Program-made: the position numbers and the translations under genes
In this document: in pieces, positions 7,909-15,501 of the stretch
Position numbering within the stretch: the first letter of the stretch is position 1
Layout of the letters: each line of letters starts with the position of its first letter
Assembly (NCBI GenBank): GCA_963791635.1
Contig: CAWBTC010000005.1
Coordinates: 682,001-746,000 of the forward strand
Length of the DNA: 64,000 nt
DNA from: VFMC01 sp963791635
GTDB lineage: Bacteria > Actinomycetota > Acidimicrobiia > Acidimicrobiales > Ilumatobacteraceae
Direction: 5' to 3'
Notes under the pieces: model-generated
Databases searched by the model: none
The model's input: only the letters and a program-made list of their open reading frames with translations
Told to the model about the DNA's origin: nothing

Positions 7909-9900
7909 TCAGGCGAGTTGGGCGCGCAGGGTGGTGACGTCGGTGGCCGGTTGCTGGCAGGTGAAGTCGCGGCAGACGTAGGCGAAGCCGTCCGTGCGAC
8001 CGTGCCACAGCGGTGACTCGTAGGGCTCGCCCCAGGCGAGCACCGAGTTGGGTCGCCACGTCTCGCGGATCACGGCGAGCAGATCGGGGCGGTCGCCCAC
8101 GATCGCAATCTCTGTCGTTCCGCTGGAGCGCAAGTCGATCGCGGCGAGGGCGTTCGAGAACGCGGTCGGCGCCTTCGGGATCACCGTGGCCAGCAGGCGA
8201 AGGATCTGGTCGGCGAGGTTGGCGAAGCGCTGCTCGCCCGTCAGTGCGGCCAGCCGCAACAGCGCCATCGCCGCGATCGAGTTGGCCGATGGGGTGGCGT
8301 TGTCCATCAGGTCCTTCTGGCGGACCACGAGCTGCTCGGCGTCATCGGCCGTGGTGAACAGCCCACCGTGGTCAAGGTCCCAGAAGTGGTCGAGCAGGGT
8401 GTCGGCGGTCTCGGTCGCATGTTCGATCCAGCGTGCCTCGCCGGTGGCCTCGGCGAGTCGGGTGAATGCGTCGACGAGCGCCGCGTGGTCGTTGGCGAGG
8501 GCGGCGTGGCGTGCCCTCGGTGAGCCGTCGGCCTGCCACGAGCGCGACCAGCTGCTGTCGGGCGAGCGGAGCTCGCGCACGAGGAACTCGCCGTTCGCGA
8601 CGGCTGCCGCCAACCAGTCGGCGCGGCCGAATGCCGCAGCTGCCTCGGCGAGGGTGGCGAGCATCAGGCCGTTCCACTCGGTGAGCACCTTGTCGTCGAG
8701 ACCCGGCTTCGGCCGTCGAGCTCGGGCGGCGAGCATCGCCGCCCTCGCCCGCTCGACGGCTTCGGGCCGCACCAGGTCGCCGCGGTGATGCAGGCGGGCG
8801 GGGATGACCTTGCCCTCGAAGTTGCCCCCGGCGTTCTCTGGCCGAGTGAACTCGTACCAGTCGAGCGCGGCGTCGGCATCGTCACCTGCGGCAGTACGAA
8901 CTTCGTCGGCGGTCCACACGTAGAACGCGCCCTCGTGGCTCTGTCCATCCGCGTCGAGCGAGTCAGCGTCCTCGGCCGAGAAGAACCCGCCGTCGGGATG
9001 GCGCAGGTCACGCAACACGAAGTCGATGGTCTCGCTCGCGACCTGTCGGTAGATGGGGTCGTCGAACACGAGGGCCGCGCGCATGTAGACACGGGCCAAG
9101 AGCGCTTGGTCGTACAGCATCTTCTCGAAGTGGGGCACGAGCCACTTCTCGTCGGTGGAGTAACGGGCGAACCCGCCGCCGAGGTGGTCGTACATGCCGC
9201 CCGACGCCATGGCCTGCAAGGTGGTGTCCACCACTCGGCGTGGGTCGGGCTGGCCGGTGCGGAGATGGGCGCGCAGCACCAGCTCGATGCTGTTCGTCGA
9301 CGGGAACTTGGGCGCGCTGCCGAAACCGCCCCATTGAGCGTCGAACGACGTCGCGAGCTGTTGCAGCCCGAGGTCGATCATCGACGTGCCGGGGACCTCC
9401 TCGGCGGCCGCCACCGTACGGGTGCGATCGATCGCCTCCATCAGGGCTCCGACGTTCTGTTGCACGTCGGCCGGCTTGTTGCGCCACACGTCGTCGATCG
9501 CGGCGAGCAGTTGCAGGAACTGCGGTTTCGGGAAGTAGGTGCCGCCGAAGAACGGTTTGCCGTCGGGTGTGAGGAACACCGTCATCGGCCAGCCGCCGCG
9601 GCCAGTCATCGCCTGCACAGCGTCCATGTAGATCGAGTCGACATCGGGGCGCTCCTCACGGTCGACCTTCACGTTGACGAACAGGCGGTTGGTCACCTCG
9701 GCCACCTCGTCGTCCTCGAAGCACTCGTGGGCCATCACGTGGCACCAGTGACATGCCGAGTAGCCGACGCTGAGCAGGATCGGCACGTTGCGGTCGCGTG
9801 CGGCAGCGAAAGCCTCTTCCCCCCAGGCGTACCAGTCGACGGGGTTGTCCTGGTGCTGGCGCAGATAGGGCGAGGTCTCGTTGGCGAGGCGGTTTGCCAT
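7909..9900 (-). CDS. thioredoxin-fold DUF255 protein (YyaL / SPATA20 family)
   Basis: The 663-residue protein starts MANRLANETSPYLRQHQDNPVDW, the family's N-terminal signature, so ATG at 9900 is chosen over the longer frame to 10170. Residues about 35-150 form a thioredoxin-like domain with C50-HW-C53 in SACHWCHVMAHECFED. The rest resembles an (alpha/alpha)6 barrel like those of N-acyl-glucosamine epimerases (FGSAPKFP, GGMYDHLGGGFARYSTDEKW, HFEKMLYDQA). The biochemical role of this widespread family is not established; redox or sugar-related activity has been proposed. The length is normal. The repeat at 7797-7904 lies just past its stop. Confidence 0.93.
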   Translation of the reverse strand: MANRLANETSPYLRQHQDNPVDWYAWGEEAFAAARDRNVPILLSVGYSACHWCHVMAHECFEDDEVAEVTNRLFVNVKVDREERPDVDSIYMDAVQAMTGRGGWPMTVFLTPDGKPFFGGTYFPKPQFLQLLAAIDDVWRNKPADVQQNVGALMEAIDRTRTVAAAEEVPGTSMIDLGLQQLATSFDAQWGGFGSAPKFPSTNSIELVLRAHLRTGQPDPRRVVDTTLQAMASGGMYDHLGGGFARYSTDEKWLVPHFEKMLYDQALLARVYMRAALVFDDPIYRQVASETIDFVLRDLRHPDGGFFSAEDADSLDADGQSHEGAFYVWTADEVRTAAGDDADAALDWYEFTRPENAGGNFEGKVIPARLHHRGDLVRPEAVERARAAMLAARARRPKPGLDDKVLTEWNGLMLATLAEAAAAFGRADWLAAAVANGEFLVRELRSPDSSWSRSWQADGSPRARHAALANDHAALVDAFTRLAEATGEARWIEHATETADTLLDHFWDLDHGGLFTTADDAEQLVVRQKDLMDNATPSANSIAAMALLRLAALTGEQRFANLADQILRLLATVIPKAPTAFSNALAAIDLRSSGTTEIAIVGDRPDLLAVIRETWRPNSVLAWGEPYESPLWHGRTDGFAYVCRDFTCQQPATDVTTLRAQLA

Positions 9901-11035
9901 GGGCCTCACCGTAGGGGAGCGGAACGTCCGGCTCCCGTCGTGGCGCGGCCGACAGGTGCCAGTCGAGGATGCGGGCGACCTCGGCATCGAGCTTGGGCCG
10001 GTTGATCGCGAACCGCTCGCGTGGGGAGCCGGTCGCGAACATGCGCGCCAGCCCTGCGCGGTGATGTCGCTCGCTGGGGAGGAACCCGGGCTCGCCGGCA
10101 TGTTCCACCCGAGCGGCGAGGTTGACGGCGATGCCGGAGATGCCACCGTCCTCGCGGACCTCGACGTCACCTGCGTGCACGCCGGCGCGGATGGAGATCC
10201 CGATCCCTTCGAGCCACTCGATCACTCGGGCGCTGCAGTCGACCGCCTGTGAGGGAAGATCGAAGATCGCGAGCAATCCGTCGCCGGTGCTCTTGATGAG
10301 CCGGCCGCCGTTGTCGTCGATCAGCTGACGAGCGATGCGGTCATGGCTCTCTAGGAGTTCACGCCACCGGGTGTCGCCGACGGCCGACGAGGCACTCGTG
10401 GAGTTCACGATGTCGGTGAACAACACGGTCGCGAATCGACGCGTCGCAACCGCCTGCACGGAGTGACCGAGCACGAACTCGAGATACGCGTCGACCAGGT
10501 GAGCCCAGTTGGGCATGCATCAGGCGAAGTGGTCGTTCCCGGGAATCTCGAAGAAGACCGAGTCGGGAATCAACTCGGCGAGCAGGCGACCCACGCCGAT
10601 CGGCATCACCGCGTCGCCCTTCGCGTGACTGACCTGCGTGCGCACCGCGATGCGCTCCGGCGCATCACCGGGGTCGAGTTGGAAGACGCTCTCGAGTGGC
10701 GGCGGAAGTCGCGCGGGCTGCACGACAAACGCTGCAGTCGCCCGATCCAGCGGATGACCGACTCGTTGCCTGATTGGCTGGGCAAGAACCAGTCGACCAT
10801 TCGTTGCGGGTTCGCGGGCCAGTCGTCCGCCATCTCGAGGAACCGGGGAATGATCTCCGTCGGGGCGGGGTCGTCAGCGTGTCGGTAGTCATTGACGCGT
10901 TGCAGGTTCCTCGGGCTGATCCCCGAGTTGAGCAGTCCGAGGCTGAGGACGCGCTCCGGGCGCTCTGCCACGAAGTGCTGCGCCATGAGGCCGCCCTCGT
11001 CCCTCGAGCATCGCGACGGCGACAGACTCGCGGCG
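9901..11035 (-). pseudogene. broken alpha/beta-hydrolase - class III nucleotidyl cyclase fusion
   Basis: Read right to left, the strand first gives hydrolase sequence (SVAVAMLE, then GGLMAQHFVAERPERVLSLGL in the next frame), later LAELIPDSVFFEIPGNDHFA, and then a cyclase domain (FATVLFTDIVNSTSASSAVG, RLIKSTGDGLLAIFD, GIAVNLAARVEHAGEPG). This is the architecture of actinobacterial hydrolase-cyclase sensors. The pieces are separated by an extra base near 11000, a missing base near 10697 and an in-frame TGA at 10520-10522. The hydrolase N-terminus is absent, and the cyclase frame runs without its own stop into the DUF255 gene. The cyclase piece could in principle be translated from ATG 10516. 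Decay is more likely here than in the single-indel genes because the ends are also lost. Confidence 0.75.
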
Positions 11036-11040
11036 CCGTG

Positions 11041-11415
11041 GATGGTCGATATGGACGCAGCTGAGATGTTCGCCGCACGTGGTCGTCCGAGTTGGGTGAC
11101 CTACGCAGACGACAACGATCCATGGTCCGAGTCGCCGTTGCTCCGCCGACTCTTCGGCGAGTTCGGGCCGTTCTGCATGGGTGTGGTCCCACTCACGCGA
11201 GAGCGCGGCTCGTTCGGCGTGTATTCGAGGCGTTCTCGCAGGCCGACGTGTCGACCACGCGCAAGTACGGCGGCACCGGCCTCGGGCTCGCGCTCAGTCG
11301 CAGCTTCTGCCAGATGCTGGGGGGCGACATCACCGTCACCAGCGAGCTCGGCGCCGGCTCCACCTTCATCGTCACCCTGCCCGTCGCCACCCGCACCGAG
11401 GCGGTCGAGTCGTGA
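11041..11415 (+). pseudogene. remnant of a sensor histidine kinase (possible GAF piece plus ATPase C-terminus)
   Basis: From about 11220 to the stop at 11415 one frame encodes the end of a GHKL histidine-kinase ATPase domain: VFEAFSQADVSTTRKYGG, then GTGLGLALS (G2 box) and GAGSTFIVTLPV. Its N-box, dimerisation helix and sensor are missing. Just before it, in a different frame (about 11041-11219), is protein-like sequence (MDAAEMFAARGRPSW, LLRRLFGEFGP, GVVPLTRERGSFG) that could be a fragment of a GAF-type sensor, though this is uncertain. The two pieces look joined by an internal deletion. Kinases with this ending commonly precede receiver and receiver-cyclase genes, which reappear 2 kb downstream. 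Confidence 0.6.
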
Positions 11416-11425
11416 GTCGCACCAT

Positions 11426-11474
11426 GTCGGGTGCGCTCCGTAGCGCTGGGCGCAACGCAACGCACCCGACGTCG
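11426..11474. repeat. 49-bp hairpin repeat, copy 1
   Basis: An inverted repeat with arms GTCGGGTGCG / CGCACCCGAC and a conserved 25-nt centre containing GCGCTGGGCGCAACGCAA. It matches the element at 12443-12491 at 47 of 49 bases in the same orientation. The two copies bracket the DUF559 gene. No further copy was seen in the window. Confidence 0.88.
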
Positions 11475-11516
11475 CCTGGCTTGACACGTCACACCTGCCC
11501 GTCACGATGTGGCGCC

Positions 11517-12512
11517 ATGCGGGAAACACTCACGCCCTTCCAGATCGACGCCACCCTGCGGCGTCTCGCTCGGCCCCAGCTCGGGCTCGTCACCGTGAGG
11601 CAGGCTGCCAACGCAGGCATCGACCGGTGGGCCCTCGACCGGCGTCGCGAGGTCGGGGCGCTCGTCCCGATCTTCGCGGAGGTCATGCGGCTCTCGTCTG
11701 CGCACGTCACTCCTGAGCAGCGGATCCTCGGTGCAGCACTGGCGGTGCCCGGATCGTCCGTGGCCGGCACCTCCGCCGCAGTGGTCAACGGCATGCCCAT
11801 CGGCTCGGTGGTCGGCGCGCCTGTGGTCTCCACCGGCAGGTCTCGGTCTGCCCGAACGGCCGGCATTGTCACCATCCGCCAACAGGTCGCGTTGTCGAGC
11901 CGACCGTGGCACACGGCTCGGGTCGCCACGCCCGATGCAACGCTCCTGCTCCTGCCGCGGTTCGTCGACGAGGGCACGGTCGAGCGTTGCCTCGACCACT
12001 GCCTGGTACATCGCCTCACCACGGTAGAGAGAGTCCGCTCCCTGATCGATGAGCTCCCGCCTCGCACTGTCGTCGGTCGTCGCCTGCTGCTCGATCTGTT
12101 GGACGAACGACGCTCGGGCATCGGACATCGCAGCGGCCTCGAGCAACGGGTCGGCCGCTGGCTCACCGAGGCCGGCCTCGGTGGATGGCATCGCAACTTC
12201 GAGGTGCCCGTCGCGGGGGATCCGGTCGAGGTCGACTTCGCCTGGCCCGAGGCCCGGGTCGCGCTCGAGGTGAGCCCGTTCTTCACCCACGGCACACGGG
12301 CCGCGCAGGACCGCGACGTCGAGCGCCGTCGTCTGCTCACCGTCGAGCGCTGGTCCACGGTCGAGGCGACCGACCCAGACCTCGACGACCGTCAGGCCTT
12401 CGAGCGCTGCATTGCGACGCTGCGACAGCTCCTCGGCCCGACGTCGGGTGCGCTCGGTGGCGCTGGGCGCAACGCAACGCACCCGACGTCGATCGAACGA
12501 CGGGCCAGCTGA
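11517..12512 (+). CDS. DUF559/AbiEi-like protein with a restriction-endonuclease-like fold
   Basis: The 331-residue protein resembles actinobacterial proteins that pair an N-terminal helix-turn-helix of the AbiEi antitoxin type (LVTVRQAANAGIDRWALDRR) with a C-terminal DUF559/Vsr-like nuclease domain. The nuclease core is visible as VEVDFAWPEARVALEV with acidic residues in the expected D...E spacing, followed by HGTRAAQDRDVERRRLL. The usual Lys of the D-E-K set is not obvious. The start ATG 11517 has no clear ribosome binding site; ATG 11507 is out of frame. The last 20 or so residues are encoded by the 12443-12491 hairpin repeat, so the native end may have been altered by that insertion. It may be a defence or mobile-element cargo gene; this is inference. 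Confidence 0.75.
   Translation: MRETLTPFQIDATLRRLARPQLGLVTVRQAANAGIDRWALDRRREVGALVPIFAEVMRLSSAHVTPEQRILGAALAVPGSSVAGTSAAVVNGMPIGSVVGAPVVSTGRSRSARTAGIVTIRQQVALSSRPWHTARVATPDATLLLLPRFVDEGTVERCLDHCLVHRLTTVERVRSLIDELPPRTVVGRRLLLDLLDERRSGIGHRSGLEQRVGRWLTEAGLGGWHRNFEVPVAGDPVEVDFAWPEARVALEVSPFFTHGTRAAQDRDVERRRLLTVERWSTVEATDPDLDDRQAFERCIATLRQLLGPTSGALGGAGRNATHPTSIERRAS
12441..12492. repeat. 49-bp hairpin repeat, copy 2, overlapping the DUF559 gene end
   Basis: Arms ACGTCGGGTGCG (12441-12452) and CGCACCCGACGT (12479-12490) with the same centre as copy 1 and two mismatches over 49 bp. It lies inside the 3' end of the DUF559 reading frame, where it codes for GGAGRNATHPTS-type residues unlike the rest of the protein. 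Confidence 0.88.
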
Positions 12513-12548
12513 CATGGCGGGCACACGCGGACGCCAGACCAAGGAATA

Positions 12549-12570
12549 TGGCCAGAACATCTGGCCAGAA
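12549..12570. promoter_or_regulatory. possible VapB operator: two TGGCCAGAA direct repeats
   Basis: TGGCCAGAA occurs at 12549-12557 and again at 12562-12570, 13 bp apart. Each contains the palindrome TGGCCA. The pair sits where a -35 region would be for the antitoxin promoter, which fits autorepression by antitoxin or toxin-antitoxin complex, the usual mode for VapBC loci. No binding data can be inferred from sequence alone. Confidence 0.5.
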
Positions 12571-12575
12571 GCACC

Positions 12576-12581
12576 TACACT
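12576..12581 (+). promoter_or_regulatory. -10 hexamer TACACT for the toxin-antitoxin operon
   Basis: TACACT is followed by seven bases and then the antitoxin ATG at 12589, with no Shine-Dalgarno sequence. This spacing suggests a leaderless transcript starting at or near the ATG. Confidence 0.5.
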
Positions 12582-12588
12582 CGTACCC

Positions 12589-12843
12589 ATGACCGTGAGC
12601 ATGGCCATCCACGAGGTGAAGGACCGTCTGTCGAGCGTGATCGCCGCGCTCGCCGAGTCCGGCGAGGAGGTCGAGATCACCAAGCACGGCAGGGTGGTCG
12701 CTCGCCTGGTGCCCCCACGCCCGAGCGGCGTGATCCTCGGCCTCGGTGCTCGCCCCGACATCGCTGCGCCGAGCGTCGAGGACCTTCGTTGGAGCGACGA
12801 CGAGATCGCCGACATGGTCGACGGGTCGGTGCTGCCCCGATGA
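12589..12843 (+). CDS. type II antitoxin, Phd/YefM-VapB family
   Basis: The 84-residue protein has the Phd/YefM N-terminal DNA-binding and dimerisation fold: VSMAIHEVKDRLSSVIAALAESGEEVEITKHGRVVARLVPP. The acidic tail (SVEDLRWSDDEIADMVDG) would be the toxin-neutralising peptide. ATG 12589 follows the -10 hexamer directly; ATG 12601 is an alternative start. The stop overlaps the toxin start as ATGA, the normal coupling for such modules. It should bind the toxin and repress the operon through the TGGCCAGAA repeats upstream. Confidence 0.9.
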   Translation: MTVSMAIHEVKDRLSSVIAALAESGEEVEITKHGRVVARLVPPRPSGVILGLGARPDIAAPSVEDLRWSDDEIADMVDGSVLPR

Positions 12844-13229
12844 AGCTGCTCCTCGACACGCATGCGTTGATCTGGCTGGTGCAGGCCCCCGAGCGGCTCG
12901 GGCACGACGCACGGACCGCGCTCACTGCCGATGATGCCGAGGTCTACGCCTCGCACGCGTCGCTGTGGGAGATGGCCATCAACCGCAGCGCAGGCAAGCT
13001 CAGCCAGATCGATCGGAAGGCGGTCGACTGGTTCGAACACTTCGTTCCCCGCTCCGGCCTCCGTCAACTGGCGATCGCTGCCGGCCACCTCGGCGCAGTG
13101 GAGGATCTGCCGCGCCTGCACAACGATCCGTTCGATCGCCTGCTTGTGGCGCAAGCGCGCCAGGGCGGCATGGCGATGATCACGCTCGACCGTCACGTCT
13201 CGCAATACGACATCGACGTGATCTGGTGA
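12840..13229 (+). CDS. vapC: PIN-domain ribonuclease toxin, VapC family
   Basis: The 129-residue protein has the four acidic positions of a PIN nuclease: Asp6 in LLLDTHALIW, the Glu in SLWEMAINR, the Asp pair in HNDPFDRLLVAQA and the final Asp in MITLDRHVS. VapC toxins are Mg-dependent RNases, often cutting tRNA or rRNA, and act in the cytoplasm. This one belongs to the branch that pairs with Phd-like antitoxins. It overlaps the antitoxin stop by 4 bp and its own stop overlaps a small ORF start by one base. The RNA target is unknown. Confidence 0.92.
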   Translation: MKLLLDTHALIWLVQAPERLGHDARTALTADDAEVYASHASLWEMAINRSAGKLSQIDRKAVDWFEHFVPRSGLRQLAIAAGHLGAVEDLPRLHNDPFDRLLVAQARQGGMAMITLDRHVSQYDIDVIW

Positions 13230-13402
13230 TGTCCGATTTCGACGCGATGTCGGAGGACCACCGGGTCTCGTCACCGCCCGACCCCTCGCTGCCGAATGGC
13301 CTTGCCATCACGACGATCGTGTCGACGCGGTCGATGGCGCCTCCGATGGATGGCACTGCGCTGCGAGCCGACCTCGATCGGATCATCGACCCGACACTGT
13401 GA
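13229..13402 (+). CDS. small hypothetical ORF downstream of vapC
   Basis: A 57-codon frame begins at an ATG whose first base is the last base of the vapC stop. The product (MSDFDAMSEDHRVSSPPDPS...) has no recognised domain, signal peptide or membrane segment, and is Pro/Ser rich. It may be a remnant of a gene lost when this region was rearranged, or a chance ORF. The coupling to vapC is the only support. Confidence 0.3.
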   Translation: MSDFDAMSEDHRVSSPPDPSLPNGLAITTIVSTRSMAPPMDGTALRADLDRIIDPTL

Positions 13403-13452
13403 TGCGACCGGATGGCGCGTCGACCTGCAACTCCCAGCAATGAGGAACTCAC

Positions 13453-14637
13453 ATGCCGAAGATCCTGATCGTCGAGGACAACGAGATGAACCGCGATGCC
13501 GGCGATGCTGCGGCACCGATGCCCGGCCGGTTGGAGACCGTGCTCGTGGTCGACGACGACGAGGCCAACCGCAACGTGCTTGGCCGCCGCCTGGCCAAGC
13601 TCGGCTACGGCGTGGTCGAAGCCCGCGACGGAGTGGAGGCGTTGGAGCGGCTGGCGCAACCGGATGCCGGCATCGACCTCGTGCTGCTCGACGTGATGAT
13701 GCCCCGTCTCGACGGCTTCGCCGTGCTCGAACGCCACCGTGCCGACCCGTCGATCCGCCACATCCCGGTGATCATGATCTCGGCGCTCGACGACATGGCC
13801 AGCATCGTGCGCTGCATCGAGGCCGGCGCCGAGGACTACCTGCCCAAGCCGTTCGATCCCGTGCTGTTGAAGGCTCGCGTGGCCGCAAGCATCGAGAAGA
13901 AGCGCCTGCGCGACGCCGAGCGCGACCTGCTCGCTCAGGTAGCAGCGTGGAACGCCGAGCTCGAACAGCGCGTCGAGGCACAGGTGCAGGAGGTCGAGCG
14001 GTTCAGCCTGATGCGCCGCTTCGTGCCGCCGCAGCTGGTCGAGGTGATGGCCGCTGGCGGCACGGCCATGCTGCAGAGCCACCGCGCCGAGATCACCGTG
14101 CTGTTCTGCGACCTGCGCGGCTTCACCTCGTTCGCCGAGCGGTCAGAGCCCGAGGACGTGATGGCGGTGCTGCGGGAGATGCACGATGCCGTCGGCCCGG
14201 TCATCTTCGAACAGGGCGGCACGCTGTCGCAGTTCACCGGCGACGGGATGATGGTGTTCTTCAACGACCCGATCCCGTGCGACGCGCCCGAGCGGCGTGC
14301 GGTCATCCTCGGCCTGGCGATGCGCGACCGCACCGAGCGGCTGGCCGACGAGTGGAAGCGACGCGGGCACGACCTGCGCCTCGGTGTCGGCATCGCCACC
14401 GGTTACGCGACGTGCGGCCAGATCGGCTTCGAGGGTCGCTTCGAGTACACCGCGATCGGCACCGTCGTGAACCTCGCGGCACGGCTGTGCGGTCAGGCCC
14501 AGGGCGGCGAGGTGCTCGCCGCCGAACGGGTGGTGGCTGCGTTGGGCGACACCGTCGTCAGCGAGCCCGCCGGCGAGATCGAGCTGAAGGGCATCGCCCG
14601 CCCCGTCGCGATCCACCGCGTGACCGCCCTCCACTGA
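13453..14637 (+). CDS. receiver domain - class III adenylate/guanylate cyclase, with chimeric N-terminus
   Basis: The 394-residue protein has a CheY-like receiver at about 30-150 (TVLVVDDDEANRNVLGRRL, phospho-acceptor in LVLLDVMMPRLDGF, Lys in YLPKPFDP), a short coiled coil (RDAERDLLAQVAAWNAELEQ), and a class III cyclase at about 210-390 (ITVLFCDLRGFTSFAER, FTGDGMMVFFNDP, IGTVVNLAARLCGQA). The two metal aspartates and the Asn-Arg pair are present, but the substrate-specifying Lys is replaced (TLSQFTGDG), so nucleotide choice is uncertain. Residues 1-16 (MPKILIVEDNEMNRDA) are the start of a second receiver that then jumps to the linker of this one, a deletion fusion of two neighbouring genes. 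A GAGGAA precedes the start. Confidence 0.88.
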   Translation: MPKILIVEDNEMNRDAGDAAAPMPGRLETVLVVDDDEANRNVLGRRLAKLGYGVVEARDGVEALERLAQPDAGIDLVLLDVMMPRLDGFAVLERHRADPSIRHIPVIMISALDDMASIVRCIEAGAEDYLPKPFDPVLLKARVAASIEKKRLRDAERDLLAQVAAWNAELEQRVEAQVQEVERFSLMRRFVPPQLVEVMAAGGTAMLQSHRAEITVLFCDLRGFTSFAERSEPEDVMAVLREMHDAVGPVIFEQGGTLSQFTGDGMMVFFNDPIPCDAPERRAVILGLAMRDRTERLADEWKRRGHDLRLGVGIATGYATCGQIGFEGRFEYTAIGTVVNLAARLCGQAQGGEVLAAERVVAALGDTVVSEPAGEIELKGIARPVAIHRVTALH

Positions 14638-14727
14638 ACACGTCTGTCTGGCGGCGGTCGGGTGGTGAAGCACCTCTGCAACGGGTTGATGTGAGGCCTC
14701 GGCTCATCGACGCCACGAGCCGATCGT

Positions 14728-15381
14728 TCACTCAGCGGCGAGCGAGGCCAACCGCCGTGTGTCGACCACGGTGATCAGCGAGCGAGCCGTCGTGATCGCA
14801 CCTGCAGCACGGAGCTCGGACAGCACCCGGGCGGTCGCCTCACGGGTCGCCCCGAGGCACTCGGCCAGATCGGTCTGGGTGATGGGGATGCTGTCGCCGG
14901 TGCAGCGGTCGTGGCGCGAGTAGCGACCGACCAGCTCGAGCAGGAGGCGGGCCGCACGCACGGACAGCCGCTCCGTCTCACCAGCACAGATCCGTTGGTT
15001 CGCGCGGCGAAGCTGTTGCGCCAACCCGCTCATTGCGGCTGCTGCGAGATCGGGGTGCCTGCACACCGCACGGACGTACGTCTCGCCATCGAGCTCGGCC
15101 ACACGGGTGTCCTCCATTGCGATCGCCGAGGCACTTCTGCCGCGATGGTCGATTGCGGCCAGCTCGCCGAACACGTCGCCCGGCAGAACGACGTCGAGGA
15201 TGAGCTCTCGCCCGTGACCGGCGGAGACCGCCAGTCGAAGGCTGCCGCTCCGACACTCGTAGACCTTGGTCGACGTGTCGGCTTCGTGGAACAGCACCTC
15301 GCCGGAGGTCAATCGGAGCTCCCGCGCGGTCGCGAACAGCGGTGCCATCACCGACATGCCCACGGGTGCTGTGATCGTCAT
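14728..15381 (-). CDS. Crp/Fnr-family transcriptional regulator
   Basis: The 217-residue protein has a cyclic-nucleotide-binding fold at about 10-125 (LRLTSGEVLFHEADTSTKVY, then LPGDVFGELAAIDHRGRSASAIAMEDT, close to the PGExFGE...RSA cAMP-binding signature) and a winged helix at about 145-217 (IPITQTDLAECLGATREATARVLSELRAAGAI). ATG 15381 is chosen; the frame extends upstream without support. There are no N-terminal cysteines for an Fe-S cluster, so a cyclic nucleotide or related ligand is more likely. Class III cyclase sequences lie just upstream. A CRP-like box at 15412-15425 sits between this gene and the divergent gene at 15502, so it probably controls both. Confidence 0.92.
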   Translation of the reverse strand: MTITAPVGMSVMAPLFATARELRLTSGEVLFHEADTSTKVYECRSGSLRLAVSAGHGRELILDVVLPGDVFGELAAIDHRGRSASAIAMEDTRVAELDGETYVRAVCRHPDLAAAAMSGLAQQLRRANQRICAGETERLSVRAARLLLELVGRYSRHDRCTGDSIPITQTDLAECLGATREATARVLSELRAAGAITTARSLITVVDTRRLASLAAE

Positions 15382-15411
15382 TGACACACATCGTGCCAGA
15401 TCAGAGCAACC

Positions 15412-15425
15412 GTGATTTTCATCAC
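15412..15425. promoter_or_regulatory. CRP/FNR-type operator GTGA-N6-TCAC
   Basis: GTGATTTTCATCAC is a perfect match to the half-site spacing of the CRP consensus (GTGA, six bases, TCAC). It lies in the 120-bp gap between the divergent Crp-family gene and the gene at 15502, the expected place for local control. Confidence 0.72.
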
Positions 15426-15501
15426 AGACGAATCGCAGTCGGCGGTGCACAGTACGACATATCCGGCGAGGGGCGCCGGTGTTCGATGAAGGGGATTCAT
15501 C

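Noticed and set aside
11181..12512. 443-codon version of the DUF559 gene starting at 11181
   Set aside because: The upstream part runs through the kinase remnant and hairpin repeat in a different frame; protein-like sequence begins at ATG 11517.
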